From positions 1 to 64,000 of the forward strand of contig NZ_LQPZ01000041.1 in assembly GCF_002102395.1 (NCBI RefSeq): a DNA stretch of 64,000 nt, in the 5' to 3' direction. The notes beneath the pieces are model-generated. The model made no database searches and had not been told where the DNA came from. It saw nothing but the letters and a program-made list of their open reading frames with translations. Below, piece after piece: positions 32,490-42,008 of this stretch (positions are counted from its first letter, which is position 1; each line of letters begins with the position of its first letter). Made by a program: the position numbers and the translations under genes. The DNA comes from Mycolicibacillus trivialis (GTDB lineage Bacteria > Actinomycetota > Actinomycetes > Mycobacteriales > Mycobacteriaceae).

Positions 32490-33878
32490 TCAGTTCGCGA
32501 CCCGGTGCACCTCGGCGCGCTGCGCTTCGGTGGCGAACACCTCGAGTTGTTCCATCCGGGTGCGGCCGAAGGCCTGCTGGTCGGTGATGGTCAGCTGGCT
32601 GCGGGCGTCGGACAGGAACGTCATCGCCCACGACAGCAGCGTGCTGATCTTGGATTTGAACCCGACCAGGTAGACCAGATGCAGCACCAGCCAGGCCAGC
32701 CAGGCCAGAAAGCCGCTGAACTCCAGCGGACCGATCTTGGCCACCGCGGAGAACTTCGACACCGTCGCCATCGACCCCTTGTCCAGGTATTGGAACGGTT
32801 CCCGCTGGGCGGGGTCGGCGCCGCGCAGTTCGGCCCGGATCAGGTTGGCGGCGTACTTGCCGCCCTGGATGGCGCCCTGCGCCACCCCGGGCACGCCGTC
32901 CACCGCGGCCATGTCGCCGACGACGAAGACGTTCGGGTGGCCGGGCACCGACAGGTCGGGCAGCACCTTGACCCGGCCGGCCCGATCGAGTTCGACGTCG
33001 GACTGCTCGGCGAGGTCGCGGCCCAGCGGGCTGGCCGACACGCCCGCCGACCACACCTTGCAGGTGGATTCGATCCGGCGTTCGGTGCCGTCGTGGTCCT
33101 TGACCATCAGCCCGTTGCGGTCCACGTCGGTGACCATCGCCCCGAGCTGGATCTCCACGCCCATCTTCTCCAGCCGGGCGGCCGCACGCTGCCCGAGTTT
33201 CTCGCCCATCGGCGGCAGCACCGCGGGGGAGGCGTCGAGCAGTATCACCCGGGCCTTGGTGGGGTCGATCTTGCGGAAGGTGCCCTTGAGGGTGCGGTCG
33301 GCCATCTCGGCGATCTGCCCGGCCATCTCCACCCCGGTGGGCCCGGCGCCGATGACGGTGAAGGTCAGCAGCTTGCTGCGCCGGGCCGGGTCGCTGGAGC
33401 GCTCGGCGCGTTCGAAGGCGCTGAGGATGCGCCCGCGCAACTCCAGCGCGTCGTCGATGGACTTCATGCCCGGCGCCCACTCGGCGAACTGATCGTTGCC
33501 GAAGTAGGACTGGCCCGCGCCGGCGGCGATGATCAGGCTGTCGAACGGGGTCTCGTAGACGTGGCCCAGCAGTTCGGAGACGACGACCTTGTTGGTCAGG
33601 TCGATGCGGGTGACGTCGCCGAGCAGCACCTGCACGTTGCGTTGTTTGCGCAGGATGACGCGGGTGGCCGGGGCGATCTCGCCCTCGGAGATGATCCCGG
33701 TGGCCACCTGGTAGAGCAACGGCTGGAACAGGTGGTGGGTGGTGCGGGCGATCAGTTTGATGTCGACGTCGGCGCGTTTGAGTTTTTTGACGGCATTGAG
33801 CCCGCCGAAACCGGATCCGATGACGACGACCTGGTGACGACGCCGGGGCTCGGCAGCGACTTCGGGTTGGGCACTCAC
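32490..33878 (-). CDS. ndh: Type II NADH:menaquinone oxidoreductase
   Basis: The 462-residue flavoprotein oxidises NADH and reduces menaquinone without proton pumping. The FAD motif is VVVIGSGFGGLNAVKKL near residue 17, the NADH motif is FTVIGAGPTGVEMAGQIAE near 175, and VFVVGDMAAVDGVPGVAQGA lies near 315. A C-terminal amphipathic or hydrophobic region (about 375-420) attaches it to the membrane. The GTG at 33878 (MSAQPEV) is preferred: AGGAG lies 10 nt upstream and the length equals M. tuberculosis Ndh. An upstream GTG at 33908 would add 10 residues. Confidence 0.95.
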   Translation of the reverse strand: MSAQPEVAAEPRRRHQVVVIGSGFGGLNAVKKLKRADVDIKLIARTTHHLFQPLLYQVATGIISEGEIAPATRVILRKQRNVQVLLGDVTRIDLTNKVVVSELLGHVYETPFDSLIIAAGAGQSYFGNDQFAEWAPGMKSIDDALELRGRILSAFERAERSSDPARRSKLLTFTVIGAGPTGVEMAGQIAEMADRTLKGTFRKIDPTKARVILLDASPAVLPPMGEKLGQRAAARLEKMGVEIQLGAMVTDVDRNGLMVKDHDGTERRIESTCKVWSAGVSASPLGRDLAEQSDVELDRAGRVKVLPDLSVPGHPNVFVVGDMAAVDGVPGVAQGAIQGGKYAANLIRAELRGADPAQREPFQYLDKGSMATVSKFSAVAKIGPLEFSGFLAWLAWLVLHLVYLVGFKSKISTLLSWAMTFLSDARSQLTITDQQAFGRTRMEQLEVFATEAQRAEVHRVAN

Positions 33879-34005
33879 GGTTTGATTGCTCCTCGACACC
33901 GACAGCACGTTCGTCTTTAACCGTAGCCGCCCGGCTTCGCGGCCGCCCGCCGGGTGGCTGTGGGGTCGACCACCCCTTGGCGCCGAGTGGGGGAGCGGGC
34001 CGCGG

Positions 34006-34677
34006 TCAGCCGAAGTTGGCCAGGGCGCCGTGGCTGACGTGCAGGGTCTGCCCGGTGATGTGGCGAGCGGCCGGGGTGGTCAGGAAGACGCTCAGGCGGG
34101 CGATCTCCTCGGCCACCGTCGGCGTGCCGCGGGTCAGGCCGTCGTAGCCGGGCTGGAAGCTCTGGCCGCCGGCGACCACGTTGACGGTGATCCCGCGGGT
34201 CCCGAAGGCCTCGGCCTGCCCGGCGCTCCAGTTGCCCAGCGCGGCCTTCATCGCCGCGGGGACCGCGCCGCCCTGCTCCTCGTCGGCGACCACGCTGACG
34301 ATCGAGCCACCCGAGCGCAGGTGGTCGCCGACGGTCTGCACGGTCAGCACCGCGGCGAGCACGGTGGCGTCCAGGCCGGCGCGCCAGGCTCCGGCGTGGT
34401 CGGCCAGGGTGTAGGTGCGCGGGTCCCCGGACTCGGCCTGCGGGGCGGGCACGTTGACGATGGTGTCGAGGTGGTGCGGGAACAGCCCGCGCGCCTCGGC
34501 CAGGCTGGCCGGGTCGGTGTTGTCGCAGACGATCGCGTCGACGTCGAGTTGCCGGGCGATGGCCTGCAGTTCCTCAGGGCGGCGACCGGTGAGCGTCACG
34601 GTGTGGCCCGCGTCGCGAAAGCCCTCGGCGATCGTGCGACCCAGTTCGGTGTCGCCGCCGGTTACCAGGACCTCCAT
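34006..34677 (-). CDS. SDR-fold oxidoreductase-like protein (Rv1856c-like) lacking the catalytic Tyr
   Basis: The 223-residue protein has an SDR Rossmann N-terminus, VLVTGGDTELGRTIAEGF, and a C-terminal TTPAARHITGQTLHVSHGA. At the active site the usual YxxxK appears as PAAMK, so Tyr is replaced while Lys remains; the preceding Ser region is SGGSIVSVVA. The NADP-type arginines TGRRPEE follow beta-2. Start ATG 34677 has AGGAGG at 8-nt spacing; another ATG at 34683 is too close. It is syntenic with Rv1856c. Reduced or altered catalysis is inferred from the missing Tyr. Confidence 0.85.
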   Translation of the reverse strand: MEVLVTGGDTELGRTIAEGFRDAGHTVTLTGRRPEELQAIARQLDVDAIVCDNTDPASLAEARGLFPHHLDTIVNVPAPQAESGDPRTYTLADHAGAWRAGLDATVLAAVLTVQTVGDHLRSGGSIVSVVADEEQGGAVPAAMKAALGNWSAGQAEAFGTRGITVNVVAGGQSFQPGYDGLTRGTPTVAEEIARLSVFLTTPAARHITGQTLHVSHGALANFG

Positions 34678-34732
34678 CACCATGACCTCCTCTTCCGCGG
34701 CGCCCGAACGCGGCGCCGACCGCGGCTCATGT

Positions 34733-34744
34733 TACTGGACAGTA
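34733..34744. promoter_or_regulatory. Perfect palindrome TACTG-GA-CAGTA between the SDR gene and modA
   Basis: A 12-bp inverted repeat with a 2-nt centre lies 56 nt upstream of the SDR start and 102 nt upstream of modA. It overlaps -10-like sequence on the minus strand. The size suits a TetR or similar dimer. The regulator is unknown. Confidence 0.45.
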
Positions 34745-34845
34745 GCTAGTATCCGCACCGGGGCCGACACGATCGGGACACGGTTTGGCCTCCGGACCGG
34801 AACGGCACTGTCGCGGCCCGGTCGGCGGTGACTAGGGTGCAGTCC

Positions 34846-35604
34846 ATGCGTCGAATCTCCTTGCTGGCCGTCGGTGTCTCGACGATGCTGGCGACCGCCC
34901 TGAGCGGGTGCAGCACCGCCGATGACCAGGCCTCCGCGATCACGGTGTTCGCGGCCGCGTCGCTCAAGCCGGCGTTCACCGAGATCGCCGAGCAGTTCAA
35001 GACCGACAATCCCGGCGTGGACGTCGAATTCGACTTCGGCGGCTCCTCGGCGCTGGCCACCCAGCTCACCGAGGGCGCGAGCGCCGACGTCTTCGCCTCC
35101 GCGGACACCGCGCAGATGGACAAGGTCGTCCAGGCCGGGCTGGTCGACGGCACCCCCACCGATTTCGCCGCCAACACCCTGGTGATCGTCACCGCGCCGG
35201 ACAACCCCAAGCACGTGGAGTCCTTCGCCGACCTGGCCCGCCCCGAGCTCAACGTGGTGGTGTGCCAGGCGCCGGTGCCGTGCGGCGCCGCGACCCGCCA
35301 GCTCGAGGACAACACCGCGGTGCACCTCAACCCGGCCAGTGAGGAGCCCAGCGTCACCGACGTGCTCACCAAGGTCACCAGCGGGCAGGCCGACGCCGGG
35401 CTGGTCTATGTCACCGATGCGCTCAACGCCGGTGACGCGGTGACCACCGTGCGGTTCCCGGAATCCGACGACGTGGTCAACGTCTATCCGATCGCGGTGC
35501 TGCAGAAGGCCGCCGACACCGACCTGGCCCAGAAGTTCGTTGACGCGGTGACCGGGGAGGCCGGCCAGAAGGTTCTGGACCGGGCCGGCTTCGCCAAGCC
35601 CTGA
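34846..35604 (+). CDS. modA: Molybdate ABC transporter substrate-binding lipoprotein
   Basis: The 252-residue precursor has a lipoprotein signal peptide ([22 protein letters not shown]) with lipobox LSGC, giving a diacylated Cys22. The mature part is a ModA fold: [18 protein letters not shown] at the start, [12 protein letters not shown] and [11 protein letters not shown] near the oxyanion site, and [10 protein letters not shown] near the end. It captures molybdate or tungstate outside the membrane for ModBC. The start at ATG 34846 is chosen because it begins the signal peptide; an upstream GTG at 34828 would add six residues. modB follows 11 nt later. Confidence 0.94.
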   Translation: MRRISLLAVGVSTMLATALSGCSTADDQASAITVFAAASLKPAFTEIAEQFKTDNPGVDVEFDFGGSSALATQLTEGASADVFASADTAQMDKVVQAGLVDGTPTDFAANTLVIVTAPDNPKHVESFADLARPELNVVVCQAPVPCGAATRQLEDNTAVHLNPASEEPSVTDVLTKVTSGQADAGLVYVTDALNAGDAVTTVRFPESDDVVNVYPIAVLQKAADTDLAQKFVDAVTGEAGQKVLDRAGFAKP

Positions 35605-35615
35605 CGCCGACGCTG

Positions 35616-36404
35616 GTGAACCGGCCTGCCGGACTGCCGGCGTGGGTGTATCTGCCCGCCGCGGCGGGGGCCGCGTTCGTGGTGCTGCCGCTGGCGGCCG
35701 TGGCACTGCGGGTGGACTGGCCGAACTTCTGGTCGCTGCTGACCAGCCCGTCCTCGCTGGCCGCGCTGGGCCTGAGTTTGAAGACCGCCACCGCCAGCAC
35801 GCTGTTGTGCATCGTGTTGGGCGTGCCGATGGCACTGGTGCTGGCCCGCAGCCGGGCCCGGCCGGTGCGGCTGGCGCGGCCGTTGATCCTGCTGCCGCTG
35901 GTGCTGCCGCCGGTCGTCGGCGGGATCGCGCTGCTCTACGCGTTCGGCCGGCTGGGGCTGGTCGGACGTCATCTCAGCGCGGCCGGGATCGACATCGCGT
36001 TCACCACGACCGCCGTGGTGCTGGCCCAGACCTTCGTGTCCCTGCCGTTTCTGGTCATCGCGCTCGAGGGTGCGGCGCGCACCGCCGGCGCGGACTACGA
36101 ACTGGTGGCCGCGACGCTGGGTGCGCGGCCCAGCACGGTGTGGTGGCGGGTGACGCTGCCGCTGCTGGTGCCCGGGTTGACCTCCGGCGCGGTGCTGGCG
36201 TTCGCCCGTTCGCTGGGGGAGTTCGGCGCCACCTTGACCTTCGCCGGCTCCCGGCAAGGGGTCACCCGCACCCTGCCACTGGAGATCTATCTGCAGCGGG
36301 TCACCGACGCCGACGCCGCGGTGGCGCTGTCGTTGCTGCTGGTGGCGGTGGCCGCGGTGGTCGTGGTGGGGCTGGGCAGTCGCCGCCTGACCGGGGTGGG
36401 CTAG
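35616..36404 (+). CDS. modB: Molybdate ABC transporter permease
   Basis: The 262-residue permease has about six transmembrane helices. The ABC permease EAA-type loop is seen as [35 protein letters not shown] (about 155-190), which docks on the ATPase; this follows the Prosite inner-membrane permease pattern. Start GTG 35616 lies 11 nt after modA. Its TAG is directly followed by the modC ATG. It forms the channel of ModABC. Confidence 0.93.
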   Translation: MNRPAGLPAWVYLPAAAGAAFVVLPLAAVALRVDWPNFWSLLTSPSSLAALGLSLKTATASTLLCIVLGVPMALVLARSRARPVRLARPLILLPLVLPPVVGGIALLYAFGRLGLVGRHLSAAGIDIAFTTTAVVLAQTFVSLPFLVIALEGAARTAGADYELVAATLGARPSTVWWRVTLPLLVPGLTSGAVLAFARSLGEFGATLTFAGSRQGVTRTLPLEIYLQRVTDADAAVALSLLLVAVAAVVVVGLGSRRLTGVG

Positions 36405-37496
36405 ATGGACGCGGCGGGGCTGACGGTGCGCGCCGTGGTCGCCGGGCGCGGCCTCGACGTCGCGTTCAGCGTGCCTGCCGGTCAGGTGCTGGCGATCGTC
36501 GGGCCCAACGGGGCGGGCAAGTCGACGGCGCTGCACGTCATCGCCGGGCTGGTGCGGCCCGACTCCGGGCTGGTGCGGGTGGGCGACCGGGTGCTCACCG
36601 ATACCGCCGCCGGGGTGCAGGTGGCCACCCACGACCGCCGGGTCGGGCTGCTGTTGCAGAACCCGTTGCTGTTCCCGCATCTGAGTGTGGCCGCCAACGT
36701 CGCGTTCGGACCGCGCTGCCGGGGCGGGCGGGAGTCGGTTCCGGCCGTCGCCCGACGCTGGCTGCGCGAGGTCGACGCCGAGGAGTTGGCCGACCGCAAG
36801 CCGCGCCGGCTCTCCGGGGGCCAAGCCCAGCGGGTCGCGATCGCCCGCGCGCTGGCCGCCGAGCCGGAGGTGCTCTTGCTCGACGAGCCGCTGGCCGGGC
36901 TGGACGTGGCCGCGGCCAGTGCGGCGCGGGCGGTGCTGCGCCGCGCGGTGACCGGGGCCCGCACCGCCACCGTCCTGATCACCCACGACCTGCTCGACGT
37001 GGTGAGCATGGCGGATCGGATCCTGGTGCTCGAGGCCGGCGGCGTCGCGGAGGCCGGCCCGGTCAGCGCGGTGCTGGCCGCGCCGCGCAGCGCGTTCGGT
37101 GCGCTGCTGGCCGGGGTGAACCTGGTCGCGGGCACGATTGCCGGTGACGGCCTGCTACGCGGTGTCGACGGCACCGTCTGGCACGGGTTCGGCGAGGTGG
37201 GTGCCGGGCAGGCCGGGGTGGCGGTGTTCGCGCCGTCGGCGGTGGCGGTGTTCGCACAGCCGCCGCAGGGCAGCCCACGCAACCTGGTCCCGGTGACCGT
37301 CGCGGAGATCGACACGCGCGGCCCGGTGGTGCGGGTGCGAGCCGGTGAGCAGTCCGACGGCACACCCGGGCTGGCGGCCGACATCACCGCCGAGGCGGCC
37401 GCACAGCTGGGGCTGGCCGCCGGCCTGCGGGTCTGGTTCGGGGTGAAGGCCCAGGAGGTGGCGTTGCACCCGTCGGCGCGACACACCGAGGGCTGA
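36405..37496 (+). CDS. modC: Molybdate ABC transporter ATPase with TOBE domain
   Basis: The 363-residue ATPase has Walker A GPNGAGKST (about 31-39), Q-loop LLLQNP, signature LSGGQAQR (about 139-146), Walker B VLLLDEP and H-loop LITHD. A C-terminal Mop/TOBE-like region (about 290-360, GSPRNLVPVTVAEIDTRGPVVRV) can bind oxyanion and mediate feedback inhibition. It begins at the base after the modB stop, so ModB and ModC are coupled. Confidence 0.94.
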   Translation: MDAAGLTVRAVVAGRGLDVAFSVPAGQVLAIVGPNGAGKSTALHVIAGLVRPDSGLVRVGDRVLTDTAAGVQVATHDRRVGLLLQNPLLFPHLSVAANVAFGPRCRGGRESVPAVARRWLREVDAEELADRKPRRLSGGQAQRVAIARALAAEPEVLLLDEPLAGLDVAAASAARAVLRRAVTGARTATVLITHDLLDVVSMADRILVLEAGGVAEAGPVSAVLAAPRSAFGALLAGVNLVAGTIAGDGLLRGVDGTVWHGFGEVGAGQAGVAVFAPSAVAVFAQPPQGSPRNLVPVTVAEIDTRGPVVRVRAGEQSDGTPGLAADITAEAAAQLGLAAGLRVWFGVKAQEVALHPSARHTEG

Positions 37497-37610
37497 GACC
37501 GGCTTGCGGCCGGGTTCGCTCCTCGTCGGGTGGCGTTCGGCGCGGGTTTGGGCGCCGATGTTTGCAATTCGAACTTGCGTCACGGACGTAACACGGTAGA
37601 TTTTTGCGCC

Positions 37611-38546
37611 ATGGAGCAGGTGGATCCGACATCAAACCGTAAATCACTGTGGGGGACGTTGGCGGTCGCGGCGGCGACCGGAGCCAGCGCGGTGACGATT
37701 GCGTTGCCGGCGACCGCACTCGCCGACCCGCCGCCGCCGCCGGCACCGCCGACCACGGAGCAGGCGCCGCCACCGGCGGACCAGCCCGCGCCACCGCCGG
37801 CGCCGGGTGAGGCCCCGCCGCCTCCGCCCGGCGAGGCTCCGCCGCCGGCACCCGGGCAGGCTCCGCCGCCGGCCGACCCGCTGGCGCCGCCACCGCCGCC
37901 CGCGCCGCAACCGGCCCGCGTCGACAACCCGGTGGGCGGGTTCAGCTTCGTGCCGCCCGCCGGCTGGGTGGAGTCCGACGCCACTCAGCTCAACTACGGC
38001 TCGGCGCTGCTGAGCAAGGAGATCAGCCCGGGCGAGTTCGGGCAGCCGCCGGTGGTCGCCAACGACACCCGCATCCTGCTGGGCCGGCTGGACCACAAGC
38101 TCTACGCCGCCTCGGAGGCCGACAACGCCAAGGCCGCCTCGAAGCTGGCCTCGGACATGGGTGAGTTCTACATGCCCTACCCGGGCACCCGAGTGAACTC
38201 GGAGAACAGTGAGCTCACCGCCGGTGACCTCAGCGGCAACGCGTCGTTTTACGAGGTGAAGTTCACCGACGAGACCAAGCCCAACGGCCAGATCTGGTCC
38301 GGTGTGGTCGGCGACGCGGGCACCGACGACGCCACCAGCAACCGTTGGTTCGTGGTGTGGCTGGGCACCGCCAACGACCCGATCGACAAGGGCGCCGCCA
38401 CGGCACTGGCCGAGTCGATCCGTCCGTTCACCGCGCCGGAGGCCCCGCCCGCGCCGGGTGAGCCGCCGGTGCCGGGTGCTCCGCCCGCGCCCGAGGCTCC
38501 CGCGCCGCCGCCTGCGCCACCTGCTCCGCCGGCTCAGCCCGCCTGA
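37611..38546 (+). CDS. apa: Apa / ModD, secreted alanine- and proline-rich glycoprotein
   Basis: The 311-residue precursor has a signal peptide of about 37 residues ending TALA-DP, then a long Pro/Ala-rich region (about 39-105) of PPPA-type repeats. The conserved FAP domain follows (about 107-275: [31 protein letters not shown] and [15 protein letters not shown]), and a second Pro/Ala tail ends the protein. In M. tuberculosis the Pro-rich parts are O-mannosylated, and the protein binds fibronectin and the lectin SP-A. The ATG at 37611 matches the family start. It follows modABC by position only; the function is not molybdate transport. Confidence 0.93.
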   Translation: MEQVDPTSNRKSLWGTLAVAAATGASAVTIALPATALADPPPPPAPPTTEQAPPPADQPAPPPAPGEAPPPPPGEAPPPAPGQAPPPADPLAPPPPPAPQPARVDNPVGGFSFVPPAGWVESDATQLNYGSALLSKEISPGEFGQPPVVANDTRILLGRLDHKLYAASEADNAKAASKLASDMGEFYMPYPGTRVNSENSELTAGDLSGNASFYEVKFTDETKPNGQIWSGVVGDAGTDDATSNRWFVVWLGTANDPIDKGAATALAESIRPFTAPEAPPAPGEPPVPGAPPAPEAPAPPPAPPAPPAQPA

Positions 38547-38557
38547 TCCGGACCGGT

Positions 38558-38575
38558 CGAGCCGTCCGCGGCTCG
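38558..38575 (+). terminator. Possible terminator hairpin after apa
   Basis: CGAGCCG and CGGCTCG pair across a 4-nt loop (38558-38575), with further pairing from flanking GC bases. It begins 11 nt after the apa stop. No T run follows, so it is a weak call. Confidence 0.4.
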
Positions 38576-38644
38576 GCCCGGTTCACCGCCTCGAGCGTCG
38601 CCGAATGAAGTTCCTCGGCGGCGCTCGACGCGTTTTTCCGCCAT

Positions 38645-38724
38645 GGTTCAACACTCGGGCGCCCTGGTTCTTCACTCGCGGGTTCTGCACGCGCGGGTTC
38701 TTCACTCGGGGTTCTGCACTCGCG
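38645..38724. repeat. 15-bp minisatellite between apa and the CPBP gene
   Basis: Four near-identical units start at 38666, 38681, 38696 and 38710, alternating GGTTCTTCACTCGCG and GGTTCTGCACGCGCG-like forms. A degenerate first copy is at 38645. Unit three is 14 nt, which breaks reading frames. With the flanking DNA it fills the 239-nt gap between convergent genes, where I see no gene. Confidence 0.8.
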
Positions 38725-38785
38725 GAATCCCCGCTTGCGGCGATGGGATGCCGGCGATCGGGCGCCCGCGACGCGTTGGCCGCGG

Positions 38786-39553
38786 TCAGGCGGAGAGCTG
38801 CCAGACCAGGGCGGCGGCCAGGGCGCCCATCCCGTTAAGTGACCAGTGCAGCGCGATCGGCGCGATCAGGCTGCCGCTGCGCCGCCGCAGCCAGGTGAAC
38901 ACGAAGCCGGCGGCCCCGGTGGCCAACACCGCCAACACCACCCCGGCGAGCATGCCCAGCACACCGCCGCCGAACAGCCGGGTGAACCCGACGTTGCTGC
39001 TGGTCAGCCCCATCGACGTGGCGATGTGCCACAGCCCGAACAGCAGGGATCCGGCGGCGGCGACCCCACGGAACCCCCAGGCGCGGTCCAGCGCGCCGTG
39101 CAGCACCCCCCGAAACGCCAACTCCTCGGGGATCACCGTCTGCAGCGGGATGATGATCATCGAGGCGACCAGCGCGCCGGACAGCGTCGCGTAGTGGTTG
39201 TTGAGGAACATCGCACGGGTCCACGGCAGCGCCGCCCCCACGGCGATGACCGAGACCACCACGCCGACCGCGGCCAGCGCGTAGCCCGCCCCGGAGCGCC
39301 AGTGGTCGCGGCCGAGGCCCAGTTCCGCCCAGCCCAGCCCGCGGGCGCGGACCAGGACCACCAGCCCGACCGCGGCCAGCGGCACGGTGGCCACCCCGGC
39401 CCAGGTGGTGGTGAAGTGCGCGATGAGGTTGGTCAGCGCCAACACCACCACCACGACCGCGATGTCGACGTAGACCCGGGCCTGGCTCAACGCGCTGAGC
39501 TGCAGGGATAACGGGTGCGGGTGGGGCGCGGCCACGGCCGGTGCCTGATGCAT
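38786..39553 (-). CDS. CPBP-family intramembrane glutamic endopeptidase (CAAX protease-like; Rv1863c)
   Basis: The 255-residue polytopic membrane protein has about seven hydrophobic segments. The CPBP catalytic motifs are visible: EELAFRG (EExxxR, about residue 145), FGLWHIATS (about 178) and HWSLNG near the C-terminus. Bacterial members act in membrane proteolysis, self-immunity or protein maturation; the substrate is unknown. The ATG at 39553 begins MHQAPAVAAPHP. It lies 10 nt downstream of the phosphoketolase stop on the same strand, so co-transcription is likely. Confidence 0.87.
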   Translation of the reverse strand: MHQAPAVAAPHPHPLSLQLSALSQARVYVDIAVVVVVLALTNLIAHFTTTWAGVATVPLAAVGLVVLVRARGLGWAELGLGRDHWRSGAGYALAAVGVVVSVIAVGAALPWTRAMFLNNHYATLSGALVASMIIIPLQTVIPEELAFRGVLHGALDRAWGFRGVAAAGSLLFGLWHIATSMGLTSSNVGFTRLFGGGVLGMLAGVVLAVLATGAAGFVFTWLRRRSGSLIAPIALHWSLNGMGALAAALVWQLSA

Positions 39554-39563
39554 TCGGCCCAGT

Positions 39564-41939
39564 TTACCGGCTGTTCGACCAGGTCCATCCGGTGATCGCG
39601 GGGTCGTCCTCACCGTGTTCGCGGGTGTAGGAGCGGGCGGCCAGCCGGGCGTCGACCATTCGTTGGCGCAGCACCGCGGCCCGCCCACCCAGGCTCGGCA
39701 CCCGGTCGATGACGTCCATGACCAGGTGGAACCGGTCCAGGTCGTTGAGCATCACCATGTCGAACGGCGTGGTGGTGGTGCCGCGGTCCTTGTAGCCGCG
39801 CACGTGCAGGCCGGCGTGGTTGGTGCGCCGGTAGGTCAGCCGGTGGATCAGCCACGGATAGCCGTGATAGGCGAAGATGACCGGCTTGTCGGCGGTGAAC
39901 AGCGTGTCGAACTCCCGGTCGCAGAGTCCGTGCGGGTGGTCGGTATCCGGCAGCAGCCGCATCAGGTCGACGACGTTGACCACCCGGACCGCCAGGTCCG
40001 GCAGCTCGCGGCGCAGGATGTCGGCGGCCGCGAGGGTCTCCAGGGTGGGCACGTCGCCGGCGCAGGCCAGCACCACGTCGGGTTCGCCGGTGGTGGTGCT
40101 CGCCCACTCCCAGATCCCCAGCCCGCGGGTGCAGTGCGCGACGGCGTCGGTCATGTTCAGGTAGCTCAGCTGCGGTTGCTTGCCGGCGACGATGACGTTG
40201 ACGTAGTCGCGGCTGCGCAGGCAGTGGTCGGCCACCGACAGCAGCGTGTTGCCGTCCGGCGGCAGGTAGACCCGCACCACCTCGGGGCGTTTGTTGGCGA
40301 CCAGGTCGATGAACCCGGGGTCCTGATGCGAGGCGCCGTTATGGTCCTGGCGCCACACATGGGAGGTCAGCAGGTAGTTCAGCGAGGCGATCGGGCGCCG
40401 CCACGGCAGCTCCCGGCTGACCGTCAGCCACTTGGCGTGCTGGTTGAACATCGAGTCGACGATGTGTACGAACGCCTCGTAGCAGCTGAACAGGCCGTGC
40501 CGGCCGGTGAGCAGGTAGCCCTCCAGCCAGCCCTGGCAGAGATGCTCGGAGAGCACCTCCATCACCCGCCCGTCCGGGGAGAGGTGCTCGTCGCTGGGCA
40601 GGATCGGTTCCAGCCACACCTTGTCGGTGGCGTCGTAGACCGCGTCGAGCCGGTTGGAGGCGGTCTCGTCGGGGCCCATCAGCCGGAACCGGTCGGGGTT
40701 GCGGGCCATCACGTCGCGCAGGAACCCGCCGAGCACCCGGGTGGCCTCCTGGGTCTCGGTGGCCGGTCGCGGCACCGCGACCGCGTAGTCGCGGAAGTCG
40801 GGCAGGTCCAGGTCGTGCAGCAGCAGGCCGCCGTTGGCGTGCGGGTTGGCGCTCATCCGCCGGTCGCCGTCGGGTGCCTGGGCCCGCAGCTCCGGGCGCA
40901 GCCGGCCGGCCTCGTCGAAGAGTTCCTCGGGCCGGTAGCCGCGCAGCCACTCCTCGAGTTGTGTCCGGTGTTCGGCGTTGTCGCGGGTGCCCGGCAGCGG
41001 CACCTGGTGCGAGCGCCAGGTGCCCTCCACCTCGAGCCCGTCGACGGTCTTGGGTCCGGTCCAGCCCTTGGGGGTGCGCAACACGATCATCGGCCAGCGT
41101 GGCCGCTCGCCGACCCCGTCGGTGCGGGCCGCGCGCTGGATGGCGGCGATCTCGTCGAACGCCTCGTCGAGGGCGGCGGCCAGCGCCCGGTGCACGGCGG
41201 CGGGCTCGTCGCCTGCGACGGTGATAGGCCGGTGCCCGTACCCGCGCAGCAGGCTGTCGAGTTCCTCCTCGGGGATGCGCGCCAGCAGCGTCGGGTTGGC
41301 GATCTTGTAGCCGTTGAGGTGCAGGATCGGCAGCACCGCGCCGTCACGGGCCGGGTTGAGCATCTTGTTGGAGTGCCAACTGGTGGCCAGCGGCCCGGTT
41401 TCGGCCTCGCCGTCACCGATCACGCAGGCCACCACCAGGCCGGGGTTGTCCAGCGCGGCGCCGTAGGCGTGGACCAGCGAATAGCCGAGTTCACCGCCCT
41501 CGTTGATCGACCCCGGGGTCTGCGCGGCCACATGGCTGGGGATGCCGCCGGGGAAGGAGAACTGCCGGAACAGCGCGCGCAACCCGTCGGTGTCCTCGCC
41601 GATGCCGGTGTAGACCTCGCTGTAGGTGCCCTCCAGGTAGGCGTTGGCGACCAGGCCGGGCCCGCCGTGGCCCGGGCCCGTGACGTAGATGACGTCGGCG
41701 TCGCGCTGCCGGATCACCCGGTTGAGGTGGGCGTAGACCAGGTTGAGCCCCGGGGTGGTGCCCCAGTGCCCGAGCAGCCGCGGTTTGATGTGCTCGGGGG
41801 CCAGCGGTTCCCGCAGCAGCGGGTTGTCCAGCAGGTAGATCTGGCCGACCGACAGGTAGTTGGCGGCGCGCCAGTAGGCGTCGATGGCGGCCAGGTCGTC
41901 CTCGCCCAGAGTGCGGGCGGGCGCGGTGTCAGCAGTCAT
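39564..41939 (-). CDS. Xylulose-5-phosphate/fructose-6-phosphate phosphoketolase
   Basis: The 791-residue TPP enzyme cleaves xylulose-5-P or fructose-6-P with phosphate to acetyl-phosphate plus glyceraldehyde-3-P or erythrose-4-P. Family signatures are clear: [28 protein letters not shown] and [18 protein letters not shown] in the first TPP half, and [14 protein letters not shown] and [13 protein letters not shown] in the second. Start ATG 41939 is used; ATG 41948 would add three residues. No acetate kinase or phosphotransacetylase gene is adjacent. It is divergent from the CoA-transferase gene with 69 nt between. Confidence 0.94.
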   Translation of the reverse strand: MTADTAPARTLGEDDLAAIDAYWRAANYLSVGQIYLLDNPLLREPLAPEHIKPRLLGHWGTTPGLNLVYAHLNRVIRQRDADVIYVTGPGHGGPGLVANAYLEGTYSEVYTGIGEDTDGLRALFRQFSFPGGIPSHVAAQTPGSINEGGELGYSLVHAYGAALDNPGLVVACVIGDGEAETGPLATSWHSNKMLNPARDGAVLPILHLNGYKIANPTLLARIPEEELDSLLRGYGHRPITVAGDEPAAVHRALAAALDEAFDEIAAIQRAARTDGVGERPRWPMIVLRTPKGWTGPKTVDGLEVEGTWRSHQVPLPGTRDNAEHRTQLEEWLRGYRPEELFDEAGRLRPELRAQAPDGDRRMSANPHANGGLLLHDLDLPDFRDYAVAVPRPATETQEATRVLGGFLRDVMARNPDRFRLMGPDETASNRLDAVYDATDKVWLEPILPSDEHLSPDGRVMEVLSEHLCQGWLEGYLLTGRHGLFSCYEAFVHIVDSMFNQHAKWLTVSRELPWRRPIASLNYLLTSHVWRQDHNGASHQDPGFIDLVANKRPEVVRVYLPPDGNTLLSVADHCLRSRDYVNVIVAGKQPQLSYLNMTDAVAHCTRGLGIWEWASTTTGEPDVVLACAGDVPTLETLAAADILRRELPDLAVRVVNVVDLMRLLPDTDHPHGLCDREFDTLFTADKPVIFAYHGYPWLIHRLTYRRTNHAGLHVRGYKDRGTTTTPFDMVMLNDLDRFHLVMDVIDRVPSLGGRAAVLRQRMVDARLAARSYTREHGEDDPAITGWTWSNSR

Positions 41940-42008
41940 CTGTCTCATTGTCCCGATTTCCGGCCGGTGGTGCCGCACCGTGGCGAACCGGTTGCCTACG
42001 CTGGCGGG

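Noticed and set aside
38602..38838. Possible small protein with FFTRGFCTRG-type repeats over the minisatellite
   Set aside because: One repeat unit is 14 nt, which breaks repeat phase in any frame; the frame runs antisense into the CPBP gene and has no ribosome site.
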